A stretch of 64,000 nt of DNA from Gautieria morchelliformis (lineage: Eukaryota; Basidiomycota; Agaricomycetes; Gomphales; Gomphaceae), in NCBI GenBank assembly GCA_015179125.1, contig WHVA01000144.1:164400-228399 (forward strand), in the 5' to 3' direction. Below, one piece after another: positions 13,452 to 24,300 of this stretch. Each line of letters begins with the position of its first letter. Position 1 is the stretch's first letter. Made by a program: the position numbers and the translations under genes. Under the pieces are notes generated by a model, which was not told the DNA's origin, did not search any database, and saw nothing but the letters and a program-made list of their open reading frames with translations.

Positions 13452-13939
13452 TGTTGGGTGCATTTATGCTCCTGCACCAAAATCAAGCATAATATGTTCG
13501 ATTTATTGTGTGGTGTTTCAATCTCTTCTCAGATTGTTCTTGTACCATGCATTCACTTCTCTGCTTATTTTCGAAATTTTCCAGTCACTCTCTACCTCTC
13601 CATTTCATTCTGTTATTCCTATTTTCACAAGCGGCTGCACCCATCGGAGTTTGAAATGACTTCGACGCGCGAGCCCTTGGGCGCTAAAGGGCCGGGTGCA
13701 CGTATATGCATTCTGAGACAGAGTAGTACTCCTCTCCCAGTGACAATAAATTCACTGAGAGAGGCGAGTAGTATCTTTCATATTTACATAGCATGTTGAC
13801 TAAAAATCATGTAGTGTATTTGATTCTAGGTACTGTATTAATATAACAGTGACAATAAATTCACTGAGAGAGTGTATTTGATTCTAGCTTTCTAAGAACT
13901 CTACAGAACCTTCCCTGCCATAACCCCAAGTTGCTAACA
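13452..13939 (+). repeat. Solo LTR, copia family LTR1, inside MnP copy 2
   Basis: The 488 bp sequence starts TGTTGGGTGC on the plus strand and ends TTGCTAACA, flanked by CTGGA at 13447-13451 and 13940-13944. The duplicated bases are part of MnP exon 1 codons, so the insertion point is exact. It is almost identical to 1053-1540 in opposite orientation. Because the LTR sense strand is opposite to the MnP, its promoter would fire antisense to the broken gene's 5' end. Confidence 0.93.
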
Positions 13940-15410
13940 CTGGACACTTGACATGGCCAGTAGTCGTGGCGTGAGCCGCAAGGGCAATGCTGAGGAAAGC
14001 AACGAAAGACTTGAAAGCCATTAGAAGATCTGTCGAACCATACACTCTCCAAGTCACCACACTCGAAATTCACAACAGACAGTATCCCGAGCTATGGGTC
14101 GGCTAACGGTACGTGAACCTGGACCGTTTATTAGTAATGAGCCCAAAGTACCAGTAATTGTAGTGGGAGGTGTCGGCAAGTCCACTTTAATAATATCAGC
14201 TGCCGACAATCTTGCAAGCATCATATATGTGGCTTTCTAAATGATTAATCTTCTGCCCTCAATCAGCAGTCTGAAGTCGTAGACTCCCAGTCACTCAGAA
14301 GTATATCTATATCCAACATGATCAAGCTCGTTGCGTTCGTGATCGTGACCTCCGATGACCCCAAGGGGGTGCGTCCCTGCACCGGTAACACCTTCGTCTT
14401 CAAGCGCATGCATACTGGCCTTACAATCCACGTCAGTTATAAGAAATATTAATGGGCATAGGTGATACATAGGCCTGGGTTGGAGGGAGATACATAACGT
14501 GGGGACGGGAGCATAAAAAATAATATAGATAACAGGACCGCGTGGAAAACACGTCCTGGACTTGGGTGAGCACTGTACATGTCTATTCGGGGACTACAGC
14601 CTAAGCGTCACGAGGTGTCAGTGAAAGAGGCAGAAATGACATCCAGAAAACGCACACTGGCCTTCATTAACGTCGACGGTGATCGCTGCACGCACTCAAA
14701 CTGGTGTGGTTAAAGCGCTGCTGATAGCTGTCATGCGTGCAGCACGAATGGTGACGGGCGCACGCCGTTCCTGCATGCAGACATGCACGACAATTAGCCT
14801 GGTACCCATGAGTGCACTTCCAGGCATGATATACTATGGCTTTTCAGGCAGCGGGAACTCAGGCAGTCTTCTTCGGTTGTATAAGGGCGCGAGATACAGC
14901 CACAGCCTAGGTACTTGGTCTCTCCACCTACTGTTGTGATAAATGCCTTGTAGCTGGACTCTCTTTAAGTGCAGCATTCACACTCTTTAACAGAACATAT
15001 TAAAAACCCAATTACAGGATTTAGAAAGGAGTTACCTAATAGTTTAACCAGTATGCTGACTGGTTAAAGGGCCGACAAGGATATTGGTGATGTCATGACA
15101 TCATAAACATCAGTCGGCAACTTCCAATCAGCTGATAGACCTAACTGAGTAGAGGCACTTGTGTGTTGATCAAGTGCTGGATCAGGGGGACAGCTTGAGT
15201 GGGGGCAAAAAGAGAAAATGTTTTCTATAGCACCACAAGTGCTATATGGAGACACCGGTACTTGCAGGATGCAAGCAGAGTAATGTGTCAAGATTATTTG
15301 ATTGTCCTTTGGAAGGGACACAGAGATCAAGTGCATATGCAGGTGCACATACATTGGATCTCAAGGAGAAAGCCGATCATGCTGACTGTCTGCAGGATAA
15401 AGACAGTCAA

Positions 15411-16520
15411 GGGCAGCGGCAGTCCTGTATCGAGGAGGTGTAGAGGAAAAGGTGGTACGGAAGTACATGGGGCCAGCGGACGAGCACACAGTCTTCGAAG
15501 CAGAGCTGCTGGGTGCCATGATGGGAGTCAAGATGATGCGATGGGAACAGACAGACGAACACACGTTGTGTATGGACAACCAGGCTGCCATTCAGACAAC
15601 CAGAGAAGAACACGCCATATCTGGCCAGTACCTGGTCAATGCCCTCCATGAACAGATGGAGGTGGCCAGCACAGGTAGACAGGGGCGGAGCAGCATCACA
15701 GTGAGATGGGTGCCCGGGCACGCAGGGGTGAAGGGCAACGAGTGCGCAGACGAGGAGGCCAAAAGAGCAGCAAGCGGGATGTCAACAGATGAGCGAGATG
15801 TGCCGATCCTGTGTCGGGGGGAGCTACCGGTCAGCAAAGCGGCGGAGCTGCAGAGATACCACACAGCGCTCAAGAACCAGGCAAGAGACCTGTTCAAGAA
15901 GTCACCAAAAGCCCTCAGAGCACTCAAGATAGATCCCTCCATGCCGTCACCAGCATTGATGAAACTCTGTAGCGGCATGGCTCGCCAGCACAGCTCTTTA
16001 TTAATCCAGCTAAGAACGGGACAAGTCCCACTCAACAAACACCTATACAACATCGGAAAAGTAGACTCCCCCACTTGCAACACGTGCCTCAGTAGCGACG
16101 AAACTGTATACCACTACCTGCTCCACTGCCCGAAGTATGAACCGCAGAGACGACAGCTAGAACAGAAGCTCAAACAGGGCGCTAGATCACTGCGAACATT
16201 ACTCACCAGACCGAAAGCGATGGCCCCACTATTCCAGTACATCAACGCGACGGGCAGGTTCACAGCCACATTTGGAGATGTAGTGATACCGCAGACGAAG
16301 CAGAAGGCACAGACACAATAGCAGTCTGGCGAACGTATGGCCCCGCCTATACACAGGCACGGACTAGCTCAGGGCCAAACCCGCTGAGCTCATGCAGAGA
16401 TTGAGGGTGAAAGGTTAGATGGAGAGCAGATGTTGACGGAAATACTGTATGCATCGCCTTACATAGGGCACGGCCCCAAAAGGCAAAATTTGGAATTAAA
16501 AAAAAAAAAAAAAAGAAAAG
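15411..16520 (+). mobile_element. 5'-truncated LINE (Tad1-like) with poly(A) and target duplication
   Basis: The insertion ends in an A-rich run (16499-16520) and is flanked by the 9 bp duplication GACAGTCAA at 15402-15410 and 16521-16529, as expected for target-primed reverse transcription. Only the 3' end of the LINE is present: the RNase H region, a C-terminal zinc-finger-like domain and a 3' UTR of about 180 bp. Confidence 0.87.
15413..16321 (+). pseudogene. LINE ORF2 fragment: RNase H and C-terminal domain
   Basis: The frame is open from the truncation point to a TAG-type stop at 16321, about 302 codons. It contains an RNase H domain of the non-LTR type (FEAELLGAMMG with the acidic Glu, MDNQAAIQ with Asp, WVPGHAGVKGNECADEEAK with Asp), then a basic helical segment, then a CNTCLSSDETVYHYLLHC motif, a CxxC-H-C pattern typical of Tad1/I-clade LINE C-termini. 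Reverse transcriptase and endonuclease are absent because of 5' truncation. The frame has no stops, so the insertion may be fairly young, but it lacks its own start and cannot transpose. Confidence 0.85.
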
Positions 16521-17053
16521 GACAGTCAATCATGGAGCTATTACATGTTGAGAGGAGCATTATGTATGTTCCCTGTAATCCCCATTGTTAAAATCCCCCT
16601 GTAGAATAATCCCCATCTTTTTTCTTCTTATGTGTCACATCACCATAAACACCCTCTACCCTGTCCAGATACGCTCACGGGCTCTTTCACCCAGAAGTAA
16701 AGCACGACATCTAATTATTTGATTGCCTATAAATACAGTAGTTCTCTTGTATGCTAATCCAGCCAGAAATTAACTGTCCTCACTTGAACGTCCGTAATTA
16801 GTGTGTTTGATCACTGTATGGTCCATTCTCCATCGATTTACTTCAAATCTTTGTTGAGGGTTTATTATAACTGTGTACTCTCTACTACTCCAGAAGCAAA
16901 AACTTCAGAGCTCATGTTCTCTTATTTGACGACATCCTCTCACTGATCCTTTGATTTGTCAGCAGGGAGGCAACTACCCTGCTTAGTCAGATTGTGCACA
17001 CATTGGACAAGCGGTGTATATTGAGACACACTCATTCCTGAGTGCTTCATCAT

Positions 17054-17710
17054 CTACACTATCCATTCAACCTGATATAAATCACAAGACCTACAACGGT
17101 GATGCACACTGAACATTTGGACAAGGGGCATGGTGAGTCTGAGTGAAGACGTTTCAAAGCATGAGACTTGTGAAAGTGACACGAAGGTGGAATGGAGAAC
17201 ATTGAGACGTGCTCTAGGAGGATAAATATGAAGTGGCTTTGGTAAAGGTGGGTTCGTCTGCATTGCCAGTCGGTGAGCTGGGATTTCAATTGTCGTGAAT
17301 TGGTCAGTATTAGTGAGAGATGCGCAGACCCAGCTTACGAAAAACCATGCTGGGAATGGGGGAAAGACATGCACACCAAGTTGGTTTGGTCTCCAATTCT
17401 CTTTCACCGGAGACATTTCGCCAGCATTGCCAGTTGGCAAAACACATATTTCTTTCAATCGTTCCCCGGTGGCCAGTGTTGGTGAGGGCAGCGTCGTGCT
17501 TATGATAAGATGACCAACCATGTCGGGTGCGAGAAAGAGCTGGTGTAGATGGTGCAGATCATAGGCGCTGCTGCTGCAGGGCCAGCATGAAGGCAGCGCT
17601 TCTCTAGCACAGGGAGGGTGCACATATACCAGAGGAAGAAAAATGATGAGGATTGATGGGGGCGGGGGCTTGGTTATTTCTCTCAGAATGCATAAGCGAA
17701 GCTGTACCAA
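17054..17710 (-). CDS. Unrecognised open frame in duplication 2, left arm
   Basis: This is a 218-codon frame whose central 120 codons (from LPLVYVHPPCARE to NTDQFTTIEIP) are kept in the right arm at 28399-29052. The antisense frame is also kept open in both arms (17295-17513 and 28752-29033), so it is unclear which strand, if either, codes. No known domain is seen; composition is Pro- and Ser-rich. The first codons overlap the LTR2 border, so this copy cannot be complete as listed. Confidence 0.2.
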   Translation of the reverse strand: MVQLRLCILREITKPPPPSILIIFLPLVYVHPPCAREALPSCWPCSSSAYDLHHLHQLFLAPDMVGHLIISTTLPSPTLATGERLKEICVLPTGNAGEMSPVKENWRPNQLGVHVFPPFPAWFFVSWVCASLTNTDQFTTIEIPAHRLAMQTNPPLPKPLHIYPPRARLNVLHSTFVSLSQVSCFETSSLRLTMPLVQMFSVHHRCRSCDLYQVEWIV

Positions 17711-18359
17711 GAGGCAGTTGCAGTAGGTCCGAATGGGATGGCACAGGAAGGGTCAGTTTGTTTGTGTTGCGAGGTACCATACTTGGAAGGGGTATTCGAT
17801 GCGTGTATATCACAGATCCGTGAGAGATCACGTCCATCATGGCCACCCAAGGTTTGGACAGCCGCAGGCACCAGTCCTCGAATTGGGGAATGATGGTCTG
17901 TAAGCGAAAAGCGCAAAGCTAGTGAGTCGATTCAGTCCTCAAGCTGCTTTGTAGCGGGTTAGCACAGGAATGGTTGAACACACCAGTTCGGCACCATGGT
18001 GCTGTGTGCAGTACCGGTCATGGTCCAGAAAGTGATGTAAGCGACTACGAAAAGCTGACTGATCATTAGTGTTTTTCGCAGCATTTCATCACAGGAATGA
18101 GCCTCCCAAGAAACCACGATAGTCCAGTGGCGGAGCCAAACCTGAAGCAGAGCTGACGCATAACTCGATGCACGTGAAGTCGAAGTCAAAGAGTTGGAAG
18201 GAGTATGTGACGATCTGACGTGGCATTGTCCGAGTCACTGTCATTAGACTCTGCAGGAGCCAGCCTCAGCACAGGGCTCGGCACCGTACCATATACAGGC
18301 CAGCCGCCTTCCGATATGATCCTCAATTCCACCCACCTACATTAAGTTCTGACTTATTT

Positions 18360-18850
18360 GAGTCCTAAGAGTTTCTTTCAATATGTCTAGTTTGAATTTG
18401 TAGGAAAGGGTTTAGCTAAATAATGCAGGGTAGCTGAGTTATATACTCTTGAAGTGCACACTAAGAAATATTTTCCAAATACTTTATTTTGTGTTTTGGA
18501 ACCGTTTGGGACACATTTTGTATTTTCCAACCGCAACATTTGGCACGTCACATGACATGATTTGTCACCTTTCTCAGCGCTTGGATGTCAGCACTCAGTG
18601 ATGGCTGACAATTCTGGGAGCTCACATGCCACGTGACACAGCAAATTGGTCAAACATGGGCAGAGTCCCTTGCCCAGTAACCTACTAGCAAGTCAATCAA
18701 AAGTATAGTAACTAGATACAATCTTTACACTTCTCTATATCAAAATTGAATTTTCTGGCACACTTTTTGAACAATTGGGATCCAAGTCTTTCGATTTGGC
18801 ACATCATGTGATATAAGCGCTCGCTTATGTCAAGGGTGCTGGTTCCTGGT
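18360..18850. repeat. Possible relative of the 824 bp TIR element
   Basis: The stretch around 18796-18835, read in reverse, matches the subterminal part of the TIR element at 30522-31345 (shared pattern AAGCGRGCGCYTATRTCACRTGATG then GCCAAATC). Ends and target duplication were not identified. TCACATG/CACGTGAC motifs recur through the stretch. Confidence 0.3.
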
Positions 18851-20320
18851 GTCCCCTATCTTATGGCCATATGTCATATGGCCAACTTACGGTTGCCTCT
18901 GTACTGTATCTGTACCATATCCTGGGTCACCAAACTGCTTGACGGTACAGGTACGGCCATATGGCCTTGTGTGACACTTAAAATGTATTACAGCCATGGT
19001 AAATATCTAGGTATATGTTCCTTATTCATCCAGCTTCACCTGTGCCAACTTGAGGGATTGTTTGATGATCATCAGCATATGGATGGTCTGTGCAAGTTCA
19101 GACTTGTGCACCACAAGGATATCGTAGTGGCGGCGGCTGCCGCCTCAGTCCCCAACTCTATCCCTTCAGAAAGTGAAAATTCATTAGTAAGGAAGTTTCA
19201 GATGACCCTAATATGTTGTTTTCATCTTTCCTGAGTCCATGATGGCAGACGTGGATCTCAAACGAATAAGCACCAAAGTGTATGTTATTGGGAGTGGGGA
19301 CGTTCTCATCTTCTCCGTCTCCTAGCACCAAAATGCCATTGTTCGAAAAGGAAGTTAGTAAAAAAATTTGTTTTGCAATGCACATTAAGGAAGGGTGTAA
19401 CGATTGCATAAAGAATAAAGGATGTGTACGCACAAGGTCCATGTCTAATATGAACCGTGGGTTGAGTATGTATATTACAATAATTTCTTTCCTATGCATA
19501 TCGGGTGAAGTGTTACGGTCTGAAATCGGATTGTGATTTAACAACGAAATTTACCAGGAAGGCTTGTATATACTGTGTCATGGGGGGTACATTGCCTCCC
19601 GCTGATTTTCTTGTTATCCCCTGTCCATTGGAGAGCAGCCGTTGTGTACGGGGTCGGGAGGGTGCTTGTTCAGCCGCATTCGCTCGCACGCTAGGGGTTG
19701 ATCCGCAAACCATGTGGTTTTTGTGAGCGTGTGGTGAGTTGAGTGCACGGCTTCCTATACCTGATGATGGGAAACAAAGAGGAGTAGAGTGGCCGGTATG
19801 GAATGATAGCTAGGTGACATGCGCATGGTGCACTGGGGGGGCAGCGAGCGCATGGTGGGCACAGAAGGTTAAGGGAGGGAGTTAGCTTTAATGCATAGAC
19901 ATGATGATGTATGATTGGGTGATCATGTAAAGGTATGTGCTTACAGTAGAGTAAAGGTGTATATGCCCGACGATGCACATGACGCACAGTGAAGAGAAGC
20001 ATAAGAAATAGTTGGTATGGGCCGCCGCGAAAGGAAAGGCCGATGTCTACGCAGGTGAAGACAAAGGTTGGCCATCAATGTAACGGTAGACATTGTCAAC
20101 AAGTAAAGAAGAATGACAGATGTGAGAAAAGACACCTAGCAGTAAGACAGGGGCATGAGGGATCATAAATGAAACCCATGTAACTGGGAAAGCACTCAAT
20201 GTACCCTAAAGAACGGCGTTATCCGACCATACATGGACGGAGAGATAGCACCATTAAAGTTCGAGACACAGCTGGTAAGGGAGAAGAAAGAGAGAACTTT
20301 AAAAAAAGTATGGACAGATA
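18851..20320. other. Unassigned sequence
   Basis: No domain or element end was recognised. CATATGGCC-type palindromes cluster at 18860-18970. The open frames at 18827-19234 and 19158-19544 overlap on opposite strands and have no support. Confidence 0.35.
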
Positions 20321-20331
20321 CAGAAAATCAC

Positions 20332-20660
20332 CTACGCATTAAATCCCCCTGCCATGTGCGGCAATGAAGAACAAATGAAATACTCCCTAAGCGAGGCAGG
20401 GAAGGGCGGGAAAGGAGCTGCCTCCCAATGCGCGATAATGCACACTGCAATAATGCACACCGCGATAAAGAAGTGTGTGATTGGTGTTCCCCTGACAACA
20501 GCCTTATCCACAATGGCCAGTTCCATGGCTTTTGCCTCCTTGTGTTTCCATGCCTCATCACACTCACACTCTTTATGCTTGCACTCCTTGCACTTGCATT
20601 TCTCACAATTGACCAAGATTGATGGTATCGATGCTATATTTGTGCGCATTCACATGTTGT
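20332..20660 (-). pseudogene. Repeat-borne ORF rich in Lys-Cys and Lys-Glu, copy 1
   Basis: A 105-codon frame contains the string NCEKCKCKECKHKECECDEAW followed by KHKEAKAMELAIVDKA. The same order (NCKKCKCKEHEYKEYEHDEAW, KHKEVKAMELAIVEKAAADKAA) occurs at 55032-55511 on the plus strand, so the frame is conserved between two dispersed copies. The family is not known to me. A charged, coiled-coil-like segment in a retroelement or transposon protein is the most likely origin. After AIVDKA this copy diverges and is probably broken. Confidence 0.45.
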
Positions 20661-20827
20661 GCATTAGTTGACACTAATGATGTTAAGATAGCGGTTTAGG
20701 CAGCGAAAATACTCAGGATGGAAGTTTCAAATTTCGATAGGACATCCTGGTAGCTATGGTATATTACTTTGGCGCCTGATCTAAGTCCTTCATTATCAAC
20801 TTTGGTAGTATTCTATGCCCATGAAAC

Positions 20828-21325
20828 TGTAGAGGACAGGAATTATAGGCAGTAGGTATGGACTTGTTATTCAAAAGAATAGACTAGAAATCAATTCACT
20901 CTCTCAGTGAATTTAGTGGTCACTCTAAATATATTATACACTACCTAGAAATCAATTCACTACAGAGGATTTCTAGGTCAATAAATGCAAAGACTACTAG
21001 ACTAATTTACTTGCCTCTCTCAGTGAATTTAGTGGTCACTGAGAGAGGGGGAAATGTGTTCCACTGCGCATGTACTACTACCCGGCCCTTTAGCGCCCAA
21101 GAGCTCGCGCGTCGAAGTCATTTCAGACTCCGCTGGGTGCAGCCGCTTGTGAAAGTAGGAATAACAAGATGAAATAGAGAGATAAGGAATGAGTGGAAAA
21201 TTTCGAAAATAACCAGAGAAATGGATGCATAATACAAGAACAATGTGAGAAGAAATTGGAAGGCCACACAACAAATTGGATATATTATGCTTGATTTTGG
21301 TGCAGGAGCATAAATGCACCCAACA
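20828..21325 (-). repeat. 3' LTR of the complete copia element
   Basis: On the plus strand it runs TGTAGAGGAC to CACCCAACA. It contains CTCTCTCAGTGA facing TCACTGAGAGAG around 21014-21048, a perfect 12 bp stem with a 9 nt loop, plus earlier copies of the same half-site. Confidence 0.95.
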
Positions 21326-21336
21326 CGCCCCCTCAA
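21326..21336 (-). promoter_or_regulatory. Polypurine tract
   Basis: On the element's strand, TTGAGGGGGCG sits directly against the 3' LTR and just after the pol stop codon (TAA at 21341-21339). This is the expected plus-strand primer position. Confidence 0.8.
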
Positions 21337-21338
21337 GC

Positions 21339-24300
21339 TTAATATATTCCGATTTGCTCGTTGAGAATCTTCACTCTAGGACTAGGAAGTCCTTTAGTGA
21401 GGATATCTGCCAACATTTGTTCGGTTGGCAAATAAACGAGCTTGGCTTGTTGATTTTTGATTATATCTCGAAGGAAATATAATCGGATGTCGAAATGCTT
21501 GGTTCTCGTGTGTTGTTGGGTGCCATACGTGATGGCAATGGCTGATTGATTGTCTGAATAAACTTGGATGGGTCTGTTCAGTGGTTGGAATATTTCAGAA
21601 ATAAAATGGCGCATCCAAAGAGCCTCTTTGCCCGCATGGGTCAGGGCGACGAATTCGGCTTCTGTTGATGAGAGGGCTACTATCGACTGTTTCTGGCAAC
21701 TCCATGAAACAGTGCCTCCATCAATCTGAAATAAGTATGCCGAATACGAACGCCTATGACTCTGTGAACCCCAATCCGCATCTGAATACCCCATCAAGCC
21801 GTTTTGATTTCTTCCAAGTGTGAGCTTGTAATGCTTCGTGCCTTTCAAATATTTGAAGACACGTTTGACTGCATTCCAGTGTGTGCCACCTGGATTTTCA
21901 AGGAATTGCGAGAGTAATGACACCGCAAATGCAATGTCAGGTCGAGTGGCTACAGCCGCCCACATCAGTGATCCTATAGCTTGCCTGTATGGAAACTTCG
22001 ACATGGCTTTCTTGCCTCTCTCTGTAGAAGGACATTGGTCTTTAGATAATTTTACGGCTGGATCAAGAGGCGTAGCATAAGTCTTTGCATCTTCGAGATT
22101 AAATTTTTTGATGATCTTCTCGATGTATGCAGGTTGTGAAATTGCAATGGTCTTCTTCTGCCAGTCTCTTTCGATTTTGAGATTCAATAGCCAATGAATC
22201 TCGCCTAGATCTTTCATACTGAAGACCTGAGCGAGATCTCGTTTGACTTCGTCCAGGACTGACTGATTCTCAGCTGTGATGGTAAGGTCGTCCACAGCTG
22301 TTGCAATGATCACATGCCCCTTTCCGCCACGTCTATAAAATACAGCCCCGTCTGTGGCTGACGTAGTGAATCCTAACTTGTGGAATTCACCACTTAGACG
22401 TTTGTACCATTCTCTTCCAGATTGTTTGAGGCCGTAGAGTGCTTTCTTCAAAAGTAGCACTTCGCCTTTGTCTCCTGACTCATATCCATACGGCTGCTTC
22501 ATGTAAATAGGTTCGGGCAACGTAGCATTGAGGTATGCATAGTCCACGTCCATTTGATGAATAGGCCAGTCATTCCTAGCAGCAATGGCGCATAAGATCC
22601 GTAGGGAGGATAACCGAGCAACAGGTGAGTATGTCTCATCATAGTCGATTCCAAACTTCTGCGTGAAGCCTTGGGCGACCATTCTCGATTTAGGTACTAT
22701 TGGTTTCCCTTCTGGATTACGCTTCCAAAGGTAGACCCATTTGTTGCCGACAATGTTGGCTCCAGGAGGTGGTTTGGTTCTTTCCCACACTCCCTTGTCG
22801 ATTAGGGCCTCATACTCTTTGTCCATTGATTTCTTCCACATAGGATTATTCAGAGCTTCGTCTGCATTGCTAGGTTCAATTTGACTCAAATCCGGCGCCT
22901 TGTTATTGTTTTGACCGTCGGTTAGAAACGCACTGATGGCACACTCATAGCTACTGATGCCATCAATCTCGGAGGATAATTCTTGGTCGAATAAAACTTC
23001 TTTATGGTCCTCAACGTCCTCGTAAGCTAGCGTAGTCATATGTGCGCCAGTTTGTCTCTGAGTTTGAGATCTTGTCACGGGACCTGATGGGGCCGGCTGC
23101 ACTTGTTGTTGACGGATCCTTTCGCTTCTCCTTATCGGTTCAGCTTCTCTAGGTCTGTCATCAACTCCCTGAATAGGTTGCAGCTTTTCAAGATATTCTT
23201 CCGGTGCACTTTCATCAATTTCTTCGATCTTTGCCTCTTCGCTGACTAAGCGACCGGGCACAGGCACTGATGCCGGAATGGCCTTCTTCTCTTCTTTAGA
23301 CGTAGGTAACTTGGATTCCTCAATAGAAATGATTGGGACCTTTCCCTTCTTCATTTCTGAATCAAAGACAACGTTCCGCTCGACAGAAACTTTGTGCGAG
23401 TCAGGCCAATAAACATAATGACCATGGCTCTGCGCAGAAATTCCTATCCACCGAGCTCTCTTGGCACGAGCTGCCAATTTATCTCCCTGAGTGATTTTAA
23501 CGTAAATTTCAGTTCCCCACGCGTGAATGTCTTTGAGATTCGGTTTTTCATGGTGAATCATCTCGTAGGGCGTTTTATCTGGTAGAGCTCTTGTATGCGT
23601 CCTGTTCCTAAGATAATTGGCATGCTGTATCGCATAGCCCCATAATATCTTAGGAAGGCCTGATTCTAGCAGCATGGCACGAGTTCTCTCAGTGAGAGTT
23701 CGGTTCAGGCGTTCCGCAACACCATTGGACTCTGGTGTGTCGTGTACCGTCAACTGATGCTTCGTGCCTTGTTTGGCTAGATGCTGTTCGAATTCAGAGC
23801 TCGTATACTCGCCCCCTCGATCAGAAACAAGTGCCTTGATGTGCACATTTCTCTGTCGAAGCATTAAAGCCTCGTAGAGCTTGTACTTTGAGAATGCTTC
23901 TGATTTGTTCGCCATGAGATAAATCACCGATTCTCTTGAGTAGTCATCGATAAAGGAGACATAATATGACTTCTTATCGATCGTGAGGTGTCTTGCAGGT
24001 CCCCAGACATCAGAATAAATTCTGTCACCGAATTTTGATGTTCGGTCTCTGGGTTCTCGAGGAAGAGGTTTGCGCGCAATCTTGGCCTGAATACACGCAT
24101 CACAGACAATTCTATCGCCTGTGGAGCTCAGTTCAATGCCCAATATCATGCCATGATTTAATAGATGTTGTAGGGACTTCTGCGAGATGTGCCCCATCTT
24201 TTGATGAATTTCCATGGCAGATAAACACATATGGGCTTGAGCACTTGGTGACTGGAGGTCTAGTCGATATAAGCCATTGACTTTCGGTGCTTGCATCAAT

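Larger units (their letters stand above)
14932..17089 (+). mobile_element. Diverged solo LTR2 carrying a nested LINE
   Basis: The element starts TGTTGTGATAAATGCC and ends ATCACAAGA, flanked by CCTAC at 14927-14931 and 17090-17094. The uninterrupted counterpart at about 29175 confirms the empty site. Without the LINE (15411-16520) it is about 1.04 kb, the size of LTR2. The tail shares a box with LTR2 around CAAATCTTTGTTGAGGGT and ACTCTCTACTACT. It is a more diverged member than the 10 kb copy. Confidence 0.82.
14022..18280 (-). repeat. Left arm of inverted segmental duplication 2
   Basis: After removal of the LTR2/LINE insertion (14932-17089), this segment read on the minus strand matches 27990-30065 on the plus strand: the region just upstream of MnP copies 2 and 3, a GC-rich stretch, then a region with long open frames. 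Homology ends near 18280, where the copies diverge after CTCAGCACAGGG. It is not present upstream of the intact MnP at 47880. Confidence 0.82.

Noticed and set aside
15199-15651. 150-codon frame overlapping the LINE start
   Set aside because: It is out of frame with the LINE RNase H reading and crosses the LTR/LINE border at 15411.
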